A stretch of DNA of 64,000 nt, from contig NZ_JAOEAL010000003.1 in the NCBI RefSeq assembly GCF_029835735.1, positions 86,287 to 150,286 of the forward strand, written 5' to 3'. The DNA comes from Shewanella sp. GD04112. GTDB taxonomy: Bacteria; Pseudomonadota; Gammaproteobacteria; Enterobacterales; Shewanellaceae. The notes beneath the pieces were generated by a model. That model was not told the origin of the DNA. It saw only the letters and a program-made list of their open reading frames with translations, and did not search any database. Below are positions 18,179 through 25,377 of this stretch, in pieces. Positions within the stretch are counted from its first letter, which is position 1. Each line of letters begins with the position of its first letter. The translations under genes were made by a program, and so were the position numbers.

Positions 18179-18511
18179 ATGAAACAATTATTATCAGTAT
18201 TCACCCTATGCACAGCGTTAATGAGTGGCAATGTATTGGCCCATGCGGATCACGGAGTGATCAGCGGTCAAGGTGCCTTAAAGGTGGCAGCTAAATCGCT
18301 TAATCAAATGACATTTAAAGACTTTGGTTTTGAGGTGGGTAAATTAGAGGGAACATGGAAAGACTTGCCTGAGGCACAATTATCAATCGTCAGCTTTGAA
18401 GGCAATTACTACGTGGTCAGTGCCGTTAACCCAACGACTCAAAAACAAGTTTTTCTCAAAATAGCCAGTAACGGCGAGCTTTTAGAAGTCAAAGACACGA
18501 ACAAGTTCTAG
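18179..18511 (+). CDS. Small periplasmic protein (DUF6488/PepSY-like)
   Basis: 110 residues from ATG 18179 after TTGGAGAAAACG. The signal peptide is cleaved near NVLAHAD. The mature part (LNQMTFKDFGFEVGKLEGTW, AQLSIVSFEGNYYVVSAVN) resembles small PepSY-like or DUF6488 proteins commonly found last in this efflux operon. The N-terminal HADH may bind metal. A strong hairpin follows 10 bp after the stop, so this is the last gene of the operon. Confidence 0.7.
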   Translation: MKQLLSVFTLCTALMSGNVLAHADHGVISGQGALKVAAKSLNQMTFKDFGFEVGKLEGTWKDLPEAQLSIVSFEGNYYVVSAVNPTTQKQVFLKIASNGELLEVKDTNKF

Positions 18512-18520
18512 TCGCCAAGA

Positions 18521-18556
18521 TTGCACTGTCTATGTTATGGGCAACAGACAGTGCAA
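18521..18556 (+). terminator. Hairpin ending the efflux operon
   Basis: TTGCACTGTCT pairs perfectly with AGACAGTGCAA around a 14-base loop directly after the last gene. It lacks a T tract, so it may stabilise or attenuate rather than terminate. Confidence 0.55.
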
Positions 18557-18649
18557 TAACCCTGCAAGCGGTTTACTTTTATTAAATCAAATATCGTTCT
18601 TAGCAATACATTTTGTAATCTGAAACCAATTAATCTGAGTTAACAGTCT

Positions 18650-18675
18650 AACTCACTTTTGTCCAAAAGTGAGTT
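18650..18675. terminator. Second hairpin downstream of the efflux operon
   Basis: AACTCACTTTT / AAAAGTGAGTT, 11-bp perfect stem with a GTCC loop. It probably separates the cargo from the tra genes. Confidence 0.5.
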
Positions 18676-18736
18676 TGAAAATGATCAAACTTAATTATGA
18701 GAAACTGAAATTCGTCCTCAGATAAATTATCAAACT

Positions 18737-19072
18737 TTATTATGGTCGTACACCACCAATTCCACCATCGAAATGACGCAAGCGATGACGGAAGAAGCTC
18801 GAAAGTTATTTAGGCATGGAATAAGGTATTACCGTGTTGGGGTCGGCCTGCTAGACCTCAGAAGCGATAAACATCAGCAATTTGATCTGTTCAATCAATC
18901 GGACGCAAATCCGGCACTCATGGCGACACTGGACGGTATAAATACTCGGTATGGGCGAGACACCTTGTTTTTGGCCGCTCAAGGCATTGAACAGAAATGG
19001 GATATGCGCCGGGAGTTTTTAACCCCGGAATACACGACAAAATGGAATAACCTTCCAATGATTCGGTGCTAA
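18737..19072 (+). pseudogene. umuC: umuC C-terminal fragment (DNA polymerase V subunit tail)
   Basis: About 111 residues with the DUF4113-type tail of UmuC: FRHGIRYYRVGVGLLDLRSD, HQQFDLFNQ, LDGINTRYGRDTLFLAAQG, and the ending LTPEYTTKWNNLP. The polymerase domain is absent upstream, where non-coding DNA joins directly. The cargo region probably replaced or was inserted into a umuDC operon of the backbone. Confidence 0.88.
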
Positions 19073-19261
19073 CTGGTAATCGTGATTCAGCATCGAATGG
19101 ATTTCGTTGACCTAATTTTAGTAATGCTAGAAAGTGTCTATGAAATCAGTGGCGATTCATTAGAACATAATTGTCAGCCTACAACATAAATTCCACGCCT
19201 TTTTTGCTTACTCTGCCTGCCCTTGGTCAAATGTCGCATCCTTTGACCAATCGGTAGATCT

Positions 19262-20671
19262 ATGAACCTCCACAAAAAGCTAATTGCCACAACGATAGCC
19301 ACTGTATTCAGTGTGTCATGTGTGGGCGCGACCGCAGCCGACAACATAACAATCTATTTGCAGAATGCAAATGGGATTAAAGACAGGCGTCAGCTAGAAA
19401 GCATCGAAAACCTTATCATAATTGCCGACGAGCGCCAGCAGCCGACATTTAACACAAGCAATCTAAAGATAAAATCAAAGTTCTTTAGCTTAATGAAAGG
19501 TAAGGCATCGACATTTGGCCAGTGCGGTTCATTTGATCCGAGCGCATCTATAGGTGACGCATTTAGCAACGGTCGCTTAAATGCTCTACTGGATACGGTC
19601 GCCACAAATGCTGTTGGGGCTCTACAGGGGCTTGGCGGGGCTTTAATTAAGCAATCAGATCCGGGTTTATATGAGTTTTTAGAAAACGGCATCAATATCG
19701 GCTTTGATGATTACCTGTCAGCGATGAATAGCTGCGAAAAAATGCAAGATGTTCTGGTTGATAACGTACCTGACGCGCTCATGGTGAAAACCAGTGCAGC
19801 GGAAACGCTTAGCAAGTACACAAAGGACAGTAACAAAGTAAACATCGTGAATCTTGTTAGATCCGGTTCTGCACCCAAAGGTGAGGAAGGTGTTACAGGG
19901 GTAGACGGTACTAAATATGGGGGGTCAGGTGGCCAAAAACCCTTAGAGGTTGTTTCGCAAACGGTATTGGCCGGATGGTGTAGTATCACCGAGAAGTCTA
20001 CTGGCGACTGCTCAAATTTAGATGGAAGCTCTGGCACGTCGATTAGTTCATCAAACGACAAATCTAACGTAGAAAAATTGTTTCCTGACTCAGACTCTGC
20101 AAAGACATTTGCTAATTCTGTTGTTGGAGAGGTGGAATTGAGGTCTTGTGAGGACTGCGAAGCTATCAAAGCTATTCCATCCCAAAGTATTAGCCAAGTT
20201 GTGACCTCAGAAGCAGCAGCGATTGAAGCATCAATTAAAAATCTATTAACGCAAGACATTGATGGATTATCTAACTCAGAACTGGCCGAGATAAGTGCTG
20301 ATAGCTACAAAATAACGAGATCGAATTTGCAAGTTTTGCAGCTCGAAGCGGAAGGGGTGCAATCTGTGTTTGTTGAGCGGCTTGCTTATGACGTTGCGAC
20401 GGCAAGGACAATTGATAAGGTCATTGCTTTGCGCCAAACGCTCATTACGGGTAGAGCTAACGCTAACTTGATTGGCAATCCAATTGCTCGAGACGAAATT
20501 GATAATAAGCTGGCTGAATTGGACACCCAATTAACTCGTTTTGAGCAGGAAGTAAGGTTAAGAAACTCATTCGATTCTCAGACTCGCCTAGTTCTTGAGT
20601 CTCGCAAAGACATTAATAGATCAGGCCGCGACGTTTCAAATCTTGATAGTGATTTGCGGAGAAGCAAGTAA
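19262..20671 (+). CDS. Integrating-conjugative-element protein, TIGR03755 (PFL_4711)-like
   Basis: 469 residues with an N-terminal signal peptide (LIATTIATVFSVSCVGATAA). Residues 80-165 hold the best family match: GQCGSFDPSASIGDAF, QGLGGALIKQSDPGLYEFLE, YLSAMNSCEKMQ. In G-type secretion systems this TraH-like periplasmic protein is encoded next to the TraG N-terminal-like gene, as here (ATG overlaps its TAA). It is thought to help pilus assembly. Its C-terminal half is Ser/Asp-rich, then helical, and divergent. Confidence 0.75.
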   Translation: MNLHKKLIATTIATVFSVSCVGATAADNITIYLQNANGIKDRRQLESIENLIIIADERQQPTFNTSNLKIKSKFFSLMKGKASTFGQCGSFDPSASIGDAFSNGRLNALLDTVATNAVGALQGLGGALIKQSDPGLYEFLENGINIGFDDYLSAMNSCEKMQDVLVDNVPDALMVKTSAAETLSKYTKDSNKVNIVNLVRSGSAPKGEEGVTGVDGTKYGGSGGQKPLEVVSQTVLAGWCSITEKSTGDCSNLDGSSGTSISSSNDKSNVEKLFPDSDSAKTFANSVVGEVELRSCEDCEAIKAIPSQSISQVVTSEAAAIEASIKNLLTQDIDGLSNSELAEISADSYKITRSNLQVLQLEAEGVQSVFVERLAYDVATARTIDKVIALRQTLITGRANANLIGNPIARDEIDNKLAELDTQLTRFEQEVRLRNSFDSQTRLVLESRKDINRSGRDVSNLDSDLRRSK

Positions 20672-22263
20672 TGATCGTTAACGAACTTGCAGAAATTGTT
20701 TTAATCCCTTTTAGCTCTATGATTGCAGAAGGCATTTGGGAAGTCATAGAAGAAACCAAACTCTATCTAATTCCCTTTATCTTAATTGCTTGGGCTTCTG
20801 CGAATGAGGCACGTAGCGCAGGTGACGAGGCAGGCGCACCAGCTATACAAGTGTTTCGTAAGATTGAAGCTCGTTACATTGCAATGTTCATTGTGATGAT
20901 TTTTGCAGGAAAACCAGTTTCCTTTCAGCAATCCACAAATGATATTGGCTACAAGACCTTTTCCTGTACCAAGGATGGGATTGGCATAACAACTTTGTCA
21001 GAAAGTAGCGTTAAGGAGATCGCCAATTCCACAGTAGGTGTTTTTAGAACGACTTTATGGAGCGGGTTGGTAAATATCTTCTCTACGGGCGTAACAAACG
21101 CATCCATTGCCTCGATTCCATGTAAGACAGGGAGTTACCGCAAGGCGCTGTCTAACGTGGCTGTGGCTGAATCAGAGAGCGCGGCAGTAACAGACCTAAT
21201 CAAGATTTATGACGAGTCATGCTACAAGAAAGCTGTAGATCGACTATCGAAGTTTACTCTACTAAACCCTAACACAAGAGACAAATATACAGACCTGAGT
21301 TTCAATGGTTTTGCCGTACAGCAAATGTTCCCGGGAATTAGTGCATCTGGAATGAACTCCGCTCTAACTATGGAAGTGACTAAGGACATTTACCCCATTA
21401 CCAGCTCCGATACTGGCACTGGGTTTGTTACTACTAAGTATGTGAAGGAATGTAGCGTTGTAGGTGAACACATTGAGAAGCAACTTAGACATGACGTTCA
21501 GAGCGGTGCCAGTGCAGCGTCATTTTTGCGTATTTCCAGTTCAGATAACTTGACTGAGGCTGAGCTGACCAAATACACAAATATCATTTATGACAATACC
21601 GTGAGAAATTCGGCAAGCTGGTGGAGCAATATGTTTTCTAGCTCTGGCAACGATACTATCGCGGCAGAAGTGGCTAGCAAGGAGGCCGATGAAGGCTATC
21701 TTGCACCGTTGCTATCATCACTCCGTAATGTTGTTGGCGGCGCGGCAATGACCCTCGGCGCGGCTTTTGAGTCGGTCAAAATTATTCAATACCAGCAGGC
21801 ATTACCAATCATCGTAGCGGCAATTAAAACCGCTTTGATAGCTGCAATCCCGATAATGCTTTTACTGTCCGGCTTTAATGGCCGTGTTTTACTTACGATC
21901 ACAATTGGTTACTTCGCTTTAGAGTATTCCAAATTTTTCTTAGAACTGGGGATTACTTTAGATGAAACAGTAACCGCATTAATCCTTGGTATGGGGGATT
22001 TGAACAACATAAACAACCCGACAGAAGTGATCCAGGCGTCGGGCTTGCTTTTGTATTTGTCGTTCGCAATCCAATACTCGCTAGTCGGCGCTTGGGTTGT
22101 GTTTGTAGGCTGGCTCGGCGTGAAAATGCATGGAGTATTCCAGACCGCAGACGGCGCGGCAAATACAGGGGCGCAAATGAGTGACGCAGTGATTAAAGCG
22201 GCAGTTTCGGGCGGCAAGTCTTTAGCGGGCAAATTTAAAAGCGGTGATAAGGACGGCGGTTGA
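20671..22263 (+). CDS. TraG N-terminal-like inner-membrane conjugation protein
   Basis: 530 residues. Membrane segments occur near the N-terminus (LYLIPFILIAWASA, AMFIVMIFAG) and in the C-terminal third (QALPIIVAAIKTALIAAIPIMLLLSGF, IGYFALEYSKF, LVGAWVVFVGWLGVKM). The first 80 residues (EVIEETKLYLIPFI, FRKIEARYIAMFIV) are typical of the TraG_N proteins that end G-type tra operons. It should act in the inner membrane in pilus assembly or mating-pair stabilisation. A terminator follows 26 bp after the stop, consistent with the operon end. Confidence 0.8.
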   Translation: MIVNELAEIVLIPFSSMIAEGIWEVIEETKLYLIPFILIAWASANEARSAGDEAGAPAIQVFRKIEARYIAMFIVMIFAGKPVSFQQSTNDIGYKTFSCTKDGIGITTLSESSVKEIANSTVGVFRTTLWSGLVNIFSTGVTNASIASIPCKTGSYRKALSNVAVAESESAAVTDLIKIYDESCYKKAVDRLSKFTLLNPNTRDKYTDLSFNGFAVQQMFPGISASGMNSALTMEVTKDIYPITSSDTGTGFVTTKYVKECSVVGEHIEKQLRHDVQSGASAASFLRISSSDNLTEAELTKYTNIIYDNTVRNSASWWSNMFSSSGNDTIAAEVASKEADEGYLAPLLSSLRNVVGGAAMTLGAAFESVKIIQYQQALPIIVAAIKTALIAAIPIMLLLSGFNGRVLLTITIGYFALEYSKFFLELGITLDETVTALILGMGDLNNINNPTEVIQASGLLLYLSFAIQYSLVGAWVVFVGWLGVKMHGVFQTADGAANTGAQMSDAVIKAAVSGGKSLAGKFKSGDKDGG

Positions 22264-22288
22264 TAGCCGCTCTGTATTAGCATGGCAA

Positions 22289-22315
22289 AGCGGAATCCTC
22301 TGGTTCCGCTGTTTT
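22289..22315 (+). terminator. Intrinsic terminator after the TraG-like gene
   Basis: AGCGGAA / TTCCGCT stem, 8-base loop, then GTTTT. Confidence 0.65.
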
Positions 22316-22341
22316 ACAGACCTTAATTAACGGATGCAGGA

Positions 22342-22572
22342 ATGATCATAACACGCCCAATTAATGGGGAATCTGATTGCTTAAAGCAAATAGAAGTCAA
22401 TAGCCCACTCGTTGTAACTGATCTTGACCATAACGAATTACTCAAACTTGAATCTCCTGCTGACGGCTGGACGCACGAGTCACTTGAATCAATAAGTGAC
22501 ATGCTTCATTCGTTCAACACTGGGTGGAACGCTTATTTGGGAACTACTTGGGTCGGTAGCTCTGAGGTTTGA
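22342..22572 (+). CDS. Small hypothetical protein
   Basis: 76 residues; ATG follows GCAGGA. No signal peptide or membrane segment. Contains acidic-hydrophobic stretches (DLDHNELLKLES). Family not recognised. It starts the small-gene group after the tra terminator and lies 9 bp from an Rmf/CrpP-like gene. Confidence 0.55.
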   Translation: MIITRPINGESDCLKQIEVNSPLVVTDLDHNELLKLESPADGWTHESLESISDMLHSFNTGWNAYLGTTWVGSSEV

Positions 22573-22581
22573 GGATCGTTC

Positions 22582-22761
22582 ATGCGAACAGAACTTTTAA
22601 ATGCAGAGTTAAAAGGCAGAAAAGCAGGGTTAATCGGCAAATCAATTCATGCAAACCCTTACACGGAATTTGAGTTAAAAGAAATGTGGCTTAAGGGGTG
22701 GGAGGATGGGGCAAGGCTTCGAGAACCTTACATTTCTGATGTAGATCCAAGATACAATTGA
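22582..22761 (+). CDS. Rmf/CrpP-like small protein
   Basis: 59 residues. Short basic N-terminus, then KGRKAGLIGKS, NPYTEFELKEMWLKGWEDGA. This is the pattern of ribosome modulation factor (Rmf) and the related CrpP family: G..AG..G, NPY, then W..GW..G. Rmf dimerises ribosomes in stationary phase; mobile-element homologues have uncertain roles. The spacing of the motifs fits well, but the protein is short. Confidence 0.6.
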   Translation: MRTELLNAELKGRKAGLIGKSIHANPYTEFELKEMWLKGWEDGARLREPYISDVDPRYN

Positions 22762-22767
22762 AATTTG

Positions 22768-22796
22768 TTGAAAGAGTTTGCTAAATCGAATAAATT
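22768..22796 (+). promoter_or_regulatory. Candidate promoter of the 23-kb gene group
   Basis: TTGAAA, 17-bp spacer, TAAATT, in the 278-bp gene-free stretch between the Rmf-like gene and the 55-aa gene. The rest of that stretch shows nothing distinctive. Confidence 0.35.
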
Positions 22797-23039
22797 GAAT
22801 TGGCAAGCTAACCTTGCATACCAAACAGCCTAATACGGCTAATCTACCCCTCGTAAAACCCCTTGGTTGAATCTAGCGCCTTTACTGGCCTTTTACGCTA
22901 TCCAACGTCTAAAAAAGCTGTGCGCTTTGCTTTCAGAGCTTAGAGCTTTCTTCAAACGCCACCGACGATGTAAGGCTTCGTCACTACCATTTCTGTATGT
23001 CCACTCCATCTGCAAGTCCACTTTTCCAAGGGAATCAAT

Positions 23040-23207
23040 ATGAGCAATCCGCTTGATATTTTTGTCTTTAACCTATTCAGCACGTTAGCAACCTACTTAA
23101 TGTTTGGTCTGTTCACTGTTGGCGCATCTTTAATCATTTTTAAGGTTGCGTATTTTAATATTGTTTTGAGCGCCTATAAGTCGTTTCTCAGCAGTACAAA
23201 TAATTAG
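23040..23207 (+). CDS. Small single-pass or two-segment membrane protein
   Basis: 55 residues beginning MSNPLDIFVFNLFSTLA, with one long hydrophobic stretch (about residues 13-37). The start overlaps GAATCAAT and is preceded by CCAAGGG. Family not recognised. It is followed by the repeated CCAATCC leader of the next gene, so it is probably part of the same expression unit. Confidence 0.5.
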   Translation: MSNPLDIFVFNLFSTLATYLMFGLFTVGASLIIFKVAYFNIVLSAYKSFLSSTNN

Positions 23208-23260
23208 AAATCCGCTCCACTCAATCTAAACCAATCCAATCCAACTCAAGGACTTTTATT

Positions 23261-23674
23261 ATGTCTCAAGTAGCTACTCTGATCGTTTTGCTTATCGTTT
23301 TCCTTTCTGCAAAAAAATGCTTAGAAGGTTTTGCTTATTTCATGGGTTTTTTAGTCGGGCGTTCACGTCGTGTTACTAAAACCTCATTGAAATTAGCCAG
23401 AAGAAGAACTCGTAAAGTAACTGCACCAATCCAAGCCGTTGCATCTGAACCTAAAGCTAAAGCACAAGCGGTAACTCGCAAGGCTAAAGCTGTATTTGAT
23501 GATGCATTGTTTGATATTCCAGCCTGCATTCGCAGAGGGGTGTTAAGCGCGGCTGACGTTGATGCTATCCAACGTGGTAACTGGGTAAAACCTGCTACTA
23601 CAACAGCTAAAGGTAAGAAATCATTACCTAAAGCAATTAAGGTAGAAAGCGGCAACTTCTGCGCCTCTATCTAA
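23261..23674 (+). CDS. Basic membrane-anchored hypothetical protein
   Basis: 137 residues. The N-terminal membrane segment (VATLIVLLIVFLSA) is followed by an Arg/Lys-rich stretch (RRTRKVTA) and a low-complexity Ala/Lys region. A C-terminal part ALFDIPACIRRGVLSAADVD follows. No family recognised. Its leader holds tandem CCAATCC repeats before AAGGAC. It lies just upstream of the Bet annealase gene. Confidence 0.6.
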   Translation: MSQVATLIVLLIVFLSAKKCLEGFAYFMGFLVGRSRRVTKTSLKLARRRTRKVTAPIQAVASEPKAKAQAVTRKAKAVFDDALFDIPACIRRGVLSAADVDAIQRGNWVKPATTTAKGKKSLPKAIKVESGNFCASI

Positions 23675-23706
23675 TTAAACCAACCAATCTACCCAAACCA
23701 ATTAAT

Positions 23707-23730
23707 CCCGCCTTCGAGCGGGATTTTTAT
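23707..23730 (+). terminator. Intrinsic terminator/attenuator before bet
   Basis: CCCGCC-TTCGA-GCGGG stem-loop followed by ATTTTTAT; the Shine-Dalgarno of the next gene begins right after it. Confidence 0.65.
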
Positions 23731-23744
23731 TAAGGAATACCAAA

Positions 23745-25055
23745 ATGACTACATCAATCGACAACTACTCAAAAATTTCTGGTCTTTTAGAGCCTTTAGC
23801 TCAAGAGGTCGGGATGGACGTTCAAACGTACCATGAGTGCGTTTACAACATGATCTTTGGTTCGATGTTAAACAAAGGTGAGCTGGTAACAGCAAGCCAT
23901 GTTTATCAGCTGGCGGCTCTTTGCCGTAAGTATGGAGTAAACCCGTTTTTAAATCAGGTTTACGCTGTGGCCAAAGGCGGGGTAATTCGCTTTAGCTTAA
24001 CCGTTGATGGTTGGCTACAGGTGTTGCTATCACATAGCGAATATGAATCCCACGAGTACGTTTATGCCGATAAAACGGTAAAAACACCTATTGATGGGCA
24101 TCAAACTCCTGAGTGGGTGCAAATGGTGATCAACTTTAAAGATGGTCGTAAATTTGCCGGACTACGTGAGTATTACATGGAAAACCGCAACAACATGGAT
24201 TCGTGGCAAAAATTGCCTACTCGCATGACCTCGATTAGAGCGACATGCCAGGCAGTTCGATTTGGCCTATCTATTGCGGGTTTCTATGATGATGAACCAG
24301 AAAACAACGGTACTAAATCATCTGCAGCGGCATTAGCAGCTGCGGCACCAGCAGCAATTGTGGTAGAGGATTCAGCCTTGGTCGTAGAGGATGCAGCCCC
24401 TGTGGTTGTTGATTCTGAGCCTGTAGTTGAGGAATTAGCCCCTATAACTGTTGATGAAGCTGTTACCGATGTAAAACCTGTTCCCGTTACGTCTGATTAC
24501 ACTCAAGAGTGGAATCAATACATAGCAGAACAGACCGCTATTCATGGTGAGCTCGCTACTTTGGCTGCTACTGCTTTTGAAAATTTCTTAAGCACTAAGC
24601 AGTCCCAAATTAGTTGCTTCAACGAAAAGCAGTGGGCTATGGCTCAACGCTTTGTTCAAGAGACTATTCAGTCAACTAAGGCTGCGCTTGAAGCTGAGGT
24701 TGTTGAGGAAATCATTGAAGCAGAGGTTATCGACGTAATAGTTGAGCCTATTGTTGAACATGATGATTCAGTCATTGAAGTTGTTGATACTGTGTCTGTT
24801 GAGATTGAGCCCCAAAGCTCTGTCGTAGACGTAGACGCCATGAGTGATGAAGCTACCAATGATGAATTTGACTTCACCGTCATTAGCAATGGTACTCGTC
24901 AAGCAATCCAAAAGGCGTCAAACTTAGCTATTAGACAAGGCAATGTCATGGGACTTACAAAGCTACGGGCTTTTTTCCAAAATGATGTTGAAATTGCATA
25001 TCTGAATAAGATAATAGCTGAAACAGCACGCAAAATAGGAACTAACCAAAAGTGA
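23745..25055 (+). CDS. bet: RecT/Bet-family single-strand annealing protein
   Basis: 436 residues. The N-terminal ~190 residues match the Beta/RecT fold: QLAALCRKYGVNPFLNQVYA, IRFSLTVDGW, TRMTSIRATCQAVRFGLSIAGFYD. It anneals complementary single strands and works with the YqaJ-type exonuclease encoded 3.3 kb downstream. Residues ~195-370 form an unusual Ala/Val/Glu/Asp-rich low-complexity linker not present in classical Bet proteins, followed by a conserved-looking helical tail (SNLAIRQGNVMGLTKLRAFF). Confidence 0.9.
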   Translation: MTTSIDNYSKISGLLEPLAQEVGMDVQTYHECVYNMIFGSMLNKGELVTASHVYQLAALCRKYGVNPFLNQVYAVAKGGVIRFSLTVDGWLQVLLSHSEYESHEYVYADKTVKTPIDGHQTPEWVQMVINFKDGRKFAGLREYYMENRNNMDSWQKLPTRMTSIRATCQAVRFGLSIAGFYDDEPENNGTKSSAAALAAAAPAAIVVEDSALVVEDAAPVVVDSEPVVEELAPITVDEAVTDVKPVPVTSDYTQEWNQYIAEQTAIHGELATLAATAFENFLSTKQSQISCFNEKQWAMAQRFVQETIQSTKAALEAEVVEEIIEAEVIDVIVEPIVEHDDSVIEVVDTVSVEIEPQSSVVDVDAMSDEATNDEFDFTVISNGTRQAIQKASNLAIRQGNVMGLTKLRAFFQNDVEIAYLNKIIAETARKIGTNQK

Positions 25056-25336
25056 TGATCATAATCCCCGCCATATTCAATATGGCTTTCAAGGCTGCTC
25101 AGAACGACGAATGCTTAACGCTTTCGTATTCAGGCAATCTAGGTGATGCCCCGACAATCGGGGTGGGGGATAGGTTTGTAGAATGTAAATTTGAGAACCT
25201 GGGAGGGGACGTTTCGGCGTTCTCTGCCGAGATCGACGCTTCGGTGTTTCGGGTTGAACAGGCTGAGTCGTTTATCGTGTCCATTGGGGATACTGATTTA
25301 ACGATTCAACCAGTTTTATACAAACCGATTTCCTAG
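25052..25336 (+). CDS. Small hypothetical protein downstream of bet
   Basis: 94 residues; its ATG overlaps the end of bet (AGTGATGATC), so translation is probably coupled. Mixed beta-rich sequence (SYSGNLGDAPTIGVGDRFVE). No family recognised. A bidirectional terminator follows. Confidence 0.6.
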   Translation: MMIIIPAIFNMAFKAAQNDECLTLSYSGNLGDAPTIGVGDRFVECKFENLGGDVSAFSAEIDASVFRVEQAESFIVSIGDTDLTIQPVLYKPIS

Positions 25337-25346
25337 CTAATAAAAT

Positions 25347-25367
25347 GGGCGCTTTGCGCCCTTTTTT
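25347..25367. terminator. Bidirectional terminator between convergent genes
   Basis: GGGCGC-TTT-GCGCCC with TTTTTT on the right and, on the other strand, ATTTTA. It separates the bet unit from topB. Confidence 0.85.
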
Positions 25368-25377
25368 ATTGCCTGTT

